NCBI RefSeq assembly: GCF_003597395.2
Contig: NC_133773.1
Span: 61,553,373-61,617,372 of the forward strand
DNA: 64,000 nucleotides
Origin: Chelonoidis abingdonii
Lineage: Eukaryota; Chordata; Testudines; Testudinidae
Direction of reading: 5' to 3'
In this document: positions 59,338 to 64,000 of the stretch, piece by piece
Layout of the letters: every line of letters starts with the position of its first letter
Numbering within the stretch: position 1 is the stretch's first letter
Made by a program: the position numbers and the translations under genes
The notes under the pieces: model-generated
What the model was told of the DNA's origin: nothing
Seen by the model: the letters and a program-made list of their open reading frames with translations, nothing else
Databases searched by the model: none

Positions 59338-59700
59338 TTAACCAGTAACGATCCATGAGAGAACCTTCCCTCTTATCCCATGACAGCTTCCTTTGCTTGA
59401 GAGCCTTTGTGAGGGACCTTGTCGAAGACTTTTTGAAAATCTAAATACACTATATCCAGTGGATCTCCCTTTTCCACATGCTTGTTGGCCCCCTTCAAAG
59501 AATTCTAGTAGATTGGTGAGGCATGATTTCCCTTTACAAAAACCATGTTGACTGTTCCCCAACAAATTATGTTTATTTATGTGTCTGACAATTTTGTTCT
59601 TCACTGTAGTTTCAACCAGTTTGCCTGGTACTGAAGTCAGGCTTACCAGCCTGTAATTGCCAGGGTTTCCTCTAGAGCCCTTTTTAAAAATTGGCATCAC
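59338..59700 (-). pseudogene. CR1 reverse-transcriptase fragment
   Basis: 120 open codons show 'PIFKKGSRGNPGNYRLVSL', 'VPGKLVE' and 'SQHGFCKGKSCLTNLLEF', the N-terminal fingers of the CR1 reverse transcriptase. The catalytic YADD box lies outside this frame, so no enzyme is encoded. Confidence 0.88.
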
Positions 59701-60641
59701 ATTAGCTAGCCTTCAGTCATTTGGTACAGAAGCTGATTTAAATGATAGGTTACAGATGGCAGTTAGTGGTCCTGCAATTTCACATCTGAGTTCCTTCAGA
59801 ACTCTTGGGTGAATACCATCTGGTCCTGGTGACTTATTACTGTTTATCAACTTGTTCCAAAACCTCCTCTAAATGACAGCTCAATCTGGGACAGTTCCTC
59901 AGATTTGTCACCTAAAAAAAACGGCTCAGGTTTGGGAATCTCCCTCACATCCTCAGCCGTAAAGATCGATGCAAAAAATTCATTTTTGAATGGTTTTATT
60001 GTCCTTGAGTGCTTCTTTTATCTCTCGATCATCCGGGGCCCCACTGGTTGTTTAGCAGACTTCCTGCTTCTTGTGTACTTAAAAATAAATTTGCTATTAC
60101 TTTGAGTCTTGGGCTAGCTGTTCTTCAAATTCTTTTTTGGCCTTCCTAATTATATTTTTACACTTCATTTGCCAGAGTTTATGCTCCTTTCTATTTACTT
60201 CACTAGGATTCAACTTCCACTTTTTAAAAGATGCCTTTTTGCCTTTTACTTTGTTGTTTAGCTATGGTGGCTCTTTTTTGGTTCTCTGATTTTTAATTTG
60301 GGGGTATACATTTAAGTCAAGCCTCTATTATGGTGTCTTTAAAAAGTTTCCATGCAGCTTGCAGAGATTTTACTTTAGGTACTGTACCTTTTAATTTCTG
60401 TTCAACTAACCTCCTCACTTTTGTGTAGTTCCCCTTTCTGAAATTAAATGCTACAGTGTTGGGCCACTGTGGTATTCCCCCCTCCCCCCCACAGAGATGC
60501 TAAATTTAATTATATTATGGTCATTATTACCAAGTGGTACAGCTATATTCACTTCTTGGACCGGATCCTGTGCTCTACTTAGGACTAAATCAAGAATTGA
60601 CTCTCCTCTTGTGGGTTCTAGAACTAGCTAAAGCAGTCATT

Positions 60642-61120
60642 TCAGGTGTCAAGAAACTTTATCTCTGCATTCCTTCCTGAGGTGACATGTACCCAGTCAA
60701 TATGGGGATAGTTGAAATCCCCCATTATTACTGAGTTTTTTATTTTAATAGCCTCTCTAATCTCCTTGAGTATTTCACAGTCGCTATCATCATACTGGTC
60801 AGATGGTCGGTAATATATTCCTACTGCTATATTCTTATTATTCAAGCATAGCATTACTATCCATAGAGATTCTATGGCACAGTTTGGTTTATGTAAGATT
60901 TTTACTTCATTTGATTTTATGCTTTCATTCACATACAGTACCACTCCCCCACTAGCACGACCTGTTCTGTCCTTCCAATATATTTTGGTATTGCTGTGTC
61001 CCATTGATTATCCTCATTCCACCAAGTTTCTGTGATGCCTGTTATATCAATATCTTCATTTAATACAAGGCACTCTAGTTCACCCATCTTATTATTTAGA
61101 CGTCTAGCATTGGTATACAA
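60642..61120 (-). pseudogene. CR1 apurinic-type endonuclease fragment
   Basis: Two overlapping frames cover the domain. 60,929-61,120 has 'NNKMGELECLV' and 'ITETWWNE', the N-terminal metal-site region. 60,642-61,004 has 'GGVVLYVNES', 'VGIYYRPS' and 'VIMGDFNYPHIDW', in which Gly-Asp-Phe-Asn is an active-site motif of the family. A frameshift at about 60,940-61,000 separates them. Confidence 0.88.
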
Positions 61121-61493
61121 GCACTTTAAAAACTTGTCACTTTTTAGCTGCCTGCCATTACATGATGTAATTGAATGGGACTTTTTTTCATTTCACTGTA
61201 TCTCATCAGATCCTACCTGTATTTTATAATCTTCCATCCTCTCCTCCTTATTAGGACATAGGGAATCTCTATTTATAGATACTCCTCTAAGGATGTCTGA
61301 ATCACGTGCTCCTGTGCACCCATCGGCTTTCCCCCAGTTCTTAGTTTAAAAACTGCTCTACAACTTTTTTAATTTTAAATGCCAGCAATCTGGTTCTATT
61401 TTGGTTTAGGTGGAGCCCATCCTTCTTGTATAGGCTCCCCCTTTCCCAAAAGTTTCCCCAGTTCCTAAGTTTAAACCCCTGCTCCCTACACCA

Positions 61494-61706
61494 TCATCTC
61501 GTCCACTCATTGAGACCCTGCAGTTGTGCCTGTCTAAGTGGCCCTGCATGTGGAACTGGAAGCATTTCAGAGAATGCTATCGTGGCGGTCCTGGACTTCA
61601 GTCTCTTTCCTGGCAGCCTAAATTTGGCTTCCATGACCTCCCTCCTATCCTTCCGTATGTCACTGGTACCTACATGTACCATGACCACTGGCTCCCCCTC
61701 CAGCAC
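61494..61706 (-). pseudogene. CR1 ORF1 SGNH-esterase fragment
   Basis: 70 open codons contain 'PVVMVHVGTSDI', the GxND-type block (Asn here is Ser), then 'RREVMEAKFRLPGKRLKSR' and 'FSEMLPVPHAGPLRQAQ', as in the esterase domain of CR1 ORF1. Text at 62,100-62,250 reads as the upstream coiled-coil part in broken frames. Confidence 0.8.
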
Positions 61707-62750
61707 TACACATAAGCCTATCTAGATGTCTTGAGAGATCCGCAACCTTCGTTCCAGACAGGCAAGTCACCATGCCATTCTCCCAGTCATCGCAAACCCA
61801 AGCTATCTATGTTTCTAATGATCGAATCACCTATTACTAATACCTATCTCTTCCTAATAACTGGAGTTCCCATCCCTGGAGAGGTGTCCTCAGTGCGAGA
61901 GGATACCACAACACCATCTGGAAGGAGGTTCCCAACTATGGGATCATTTCCCTCTGCTCCAGTTGGATGTTCTCCTTCTCTGAGGCTTTCATCCTCCTCA
62001 ACAGCACAGAGTCAGTCAGACCAGGGGTGAGACTGTTGTACTGTGTCCCAGAAAGTCTCATCTATGTACCTATCTATCTTCCTCCAACTCAGCCACCCTG
62101 GCCTCCAAAAGCCATACTTGGTCTCTGAGGGCCAGGAGCTTCTTGCCTCAAATGCACACATACGCCACCTGCCTATACATGCTACATCGGGTGCAATAAA
62201 CTGGACAGGTAGCCCCTAGTCTGTTGCTGGACCTCTGCCTGCATTCTCTTTTTACTCCTGAAGTTTGTTCCTTTGTTGTTGTTATTGGGGGGTGTTTTGT
62301 GCTTCGTTTAAGGAATGTTAAGTGTATGTAGCCCCCTCCCTGCTTCCCCTATAAACTCCCTCACAAAACTCCCCTGTTAGCCACTCCTGTTCACAACACT
62401 AGCTCCTCTGGTCATTTAGGAGCAGGCTTTTGAAAGCCCTGGTCTTCCTGAGTAGCCCCACCCCCTGGTTAAGGATTGATGGGTGCTAATGGGCTCAGGG
62501 ATCAAAGCCTCATTAAGAAGCTCTCAACCATGCCTAGCAGATCACTAGGCTCAGCACCCACACGGTCAGCATACCGTCTCCCAAACAAACAGACCACACG
62601 GTATATATTTCAGTCCAGCAGCAAGCACAGCACCGCGCACACAAGCGAGATAACAAACTTACCTCAAGGGTCACGTAATCGCGCCTCTTTCACTTGGAGA
62701 AATCCCTCGCAAAAGTCCTGTTAGCCACTTCTGTTCGTGACGCTAGCCAA

Positions 62751-64000
62751 TCATGCAGATTAACCAGTGCCAGCAGCAGTAGACAAGAGGTAATAATATG
62801 CCTATGGGTAAAAACACCAACACTCACGGAGCCAGTTGCAGCATGAAATTGAGTAGGATTGCACAAGTGGCCTAACAAGAGATGGAAATAGGACAGAAAG
62901 ACAAGAAGTAAGGAAAGTAAAGAAAAACATCACAAGAGGAAGAAATTGAGATATCGTTTTTCTTGGGAATTTGTGTGAGGAGGAATAAATGTTGTGTTTT
63001 TTTTTAAAAAAAGAGAATAAGAAAAACAATGATTATCCCCATAATACAATGACAATAGTGTGAGCCACCGGAATTAAATGGAAGAAAAGAGGCTGCATTG
63101 CAAGTGGTGGAAATGGAATGCCCCTGTAGCTTTCTAGCTATTTTATTGTTCACTTAATGGTTGAATGACATTTCACCATGCAGTGTCATGGAGACACGCC
63201 CTCCAGAGTCTTGATCAGGATTTTTGAACAAATGAGACTGCCCCCCAAGAGGCCTTCCTAGGTACAGTATTGCACCCTAGTGCATGGTAGGACTGGATTT
63301 GGGGAGTTTGAGTACAGTGGGAATATTTACACAGTGCACACCAATTATATAACTCACTTTTGGGTCTCAGTACCTTGATTTAAATAGCTTCCAAAAATTG
63401 GAATACAACAAACCTCATCTCTTCTTAATACCCATAAAATGTATACTGACACTATTTCTAATAATGCATTGTTAGTTCTTAGGCCTTGATCCAAAACCTA
63501 CTGAAGTCAATGAGACCCTTTTCATTGTCTTCAATGGGATTTGGCTTGGGCACTTTGGTTCAGATCCACAAAGAGACTTAGATGTTGCAACATTGAGTAT
63601 CATAACACCTAACTTAGGCATCTAGGAAGAAAAAAACCAACAACAACAACAACATTGTGCTTCACAAAGCCTGAGTTAAGCATCTAGGCTCCCTGTACAA
63701 TGGTAGGAAGAGATAGGGGCCTTAGAATGCGAGCCACTGAAGCTAGTATGCGAGGCAGGGAGCCGCAGCCACCTAAACTAGCCAGTGGAAGAAGATGACA
63801 GCAGGGGTGAGTGCAAAGCCGTGCTCCTCTCCTGGAATTAGGTGCCCAAGTCCAAACTGCAGGAAGACACCTGTCAGCTTGGTGATTCACAAATGAGAGC
63901 CTGTCTTCTGGAGTCAAGCAGCTTAGGCATTCATTCTTGTGGGAATGAGTTAGGCACCTGCTTTGCTCCCCATAAAAACAGCCAGTGGAGGCCACCTTAC
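62751..64000. other. Mostly unique DNA; an old repeat near the end
   Basis: 63,480-63,680 carries 'actgaagtcaatgagaccc', 'gtcttcaatgggatttggc' and 'cacaaagagacttag', a familiar old reptile/bird dispersed repeat type. A 'caacaacaacaacaac' run lies at about 63,640. No gene was recognised. Confidence 0.45.

Larger units (their letters stand above)
58585..62750 (-). mobile_element. Long CR1 LINE, nearly full length
   Basis: The minus-strand 3' tail starts at about 58,585 ('agagcggccatactgggtc') and runs through the reverse-transcriptase (59.1-60.2 kb), endonuclease (60.6-61.1 kb) and ORF1 (61.4-62.2 kb) regions. The GC-rich 5' end, at about 62,300-62,750, is tandemly repeated. Frames are broken in many places, but less than in the copy at 12.9-17.7 kb. 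Confidence 0.9.

Noticed and set aside
1..64000. CRISPR arrays, operons or a novel prokaryotic defence system
   Set aside because: Gene density, repeats and splice signals are those of a vertebrate genome. No spaced direct repeats or bacterial genes are present.

Overview
Vertebrate nuclear DNA, almost certainly from a cryptodiran turtle, though no single marker here proves the species. Two adjacent tRNA-derived SINEs at 22.9-23.25 kb match my memory of the cryptodiran turtle 'Cry' family. Most of the rest is CR1 LINEs, hAT-type MITEs, old MIR/L2/L3 relics and a few LTR pieces in an AT-rich background. Positions 1-135 are an assembly gap. There is no bacterial-style gene content, and nearly all long open frames are chance frames or transposon remnants.

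Host gene content is thin. A CpG island at about 50.6-52.25 kb looks like a promoter. On the minus strand a strong splice donor leaves it at 51,001. Downstream I find exon-like blocks with compatible reading phase at 48,856-48,949 (contains the proposed ATG), 31,062-31,137 and 30,250-30,319. Weaker candidates lie at 11,259-11,305, 10,722-10,834 and 5,341-5,394. I read this as one unidentified minus-strand gene spanning much of the window. I do not recognise the protein.

Layout by region. 0-5 kb: end of a hAT MITE, a degenerate ~68-bp tandem repeat, then mostly unique AT-rich sequence. 5.3-12.8 kb: candidate exons, an L3-like relic, a solo LTR with a 5-bp target duplication, an unclassified repeat, a CR1 tail and a 93-bp tandem duplication. 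12.9-17.7 kb: a long, badly broken CR1 (minus) with ORF1 remnants. 17.7-31 kb: MITEs, an LTR-like repeat, an L2 fragment, the SINE pair and several hAT elements with exact 8-bp target duplications. 31-45 kb: a plus-strand CR1 broken up by DNA elements, and more hAT copies. 45.45-46.75 kb: a 5'-truncated LINE with a restriction-like endonuclease, whose last 290 codons are open. 46.8-54.3 kb: CR1 pieces and the CpG island. 54.5-58.5 kb: L2, MIR and a possible Gag-like remnant. 58.6-62.75 kb: a second long CR1 (minus) with recognisable ORF1, endonuclease and reverse-transcriptase blocks.

Most notable: (1) the GC-rich R2/Utopia-type LINE fragment; (2) the phase-consistent unidentified gene model; (3) six hAT-type elements with exact 8-bp duplications that fall into two target classes; (4) tandemly repeated 5' ends in both long CR1 copies; (5) a dispersed repeat family I cannot classify.
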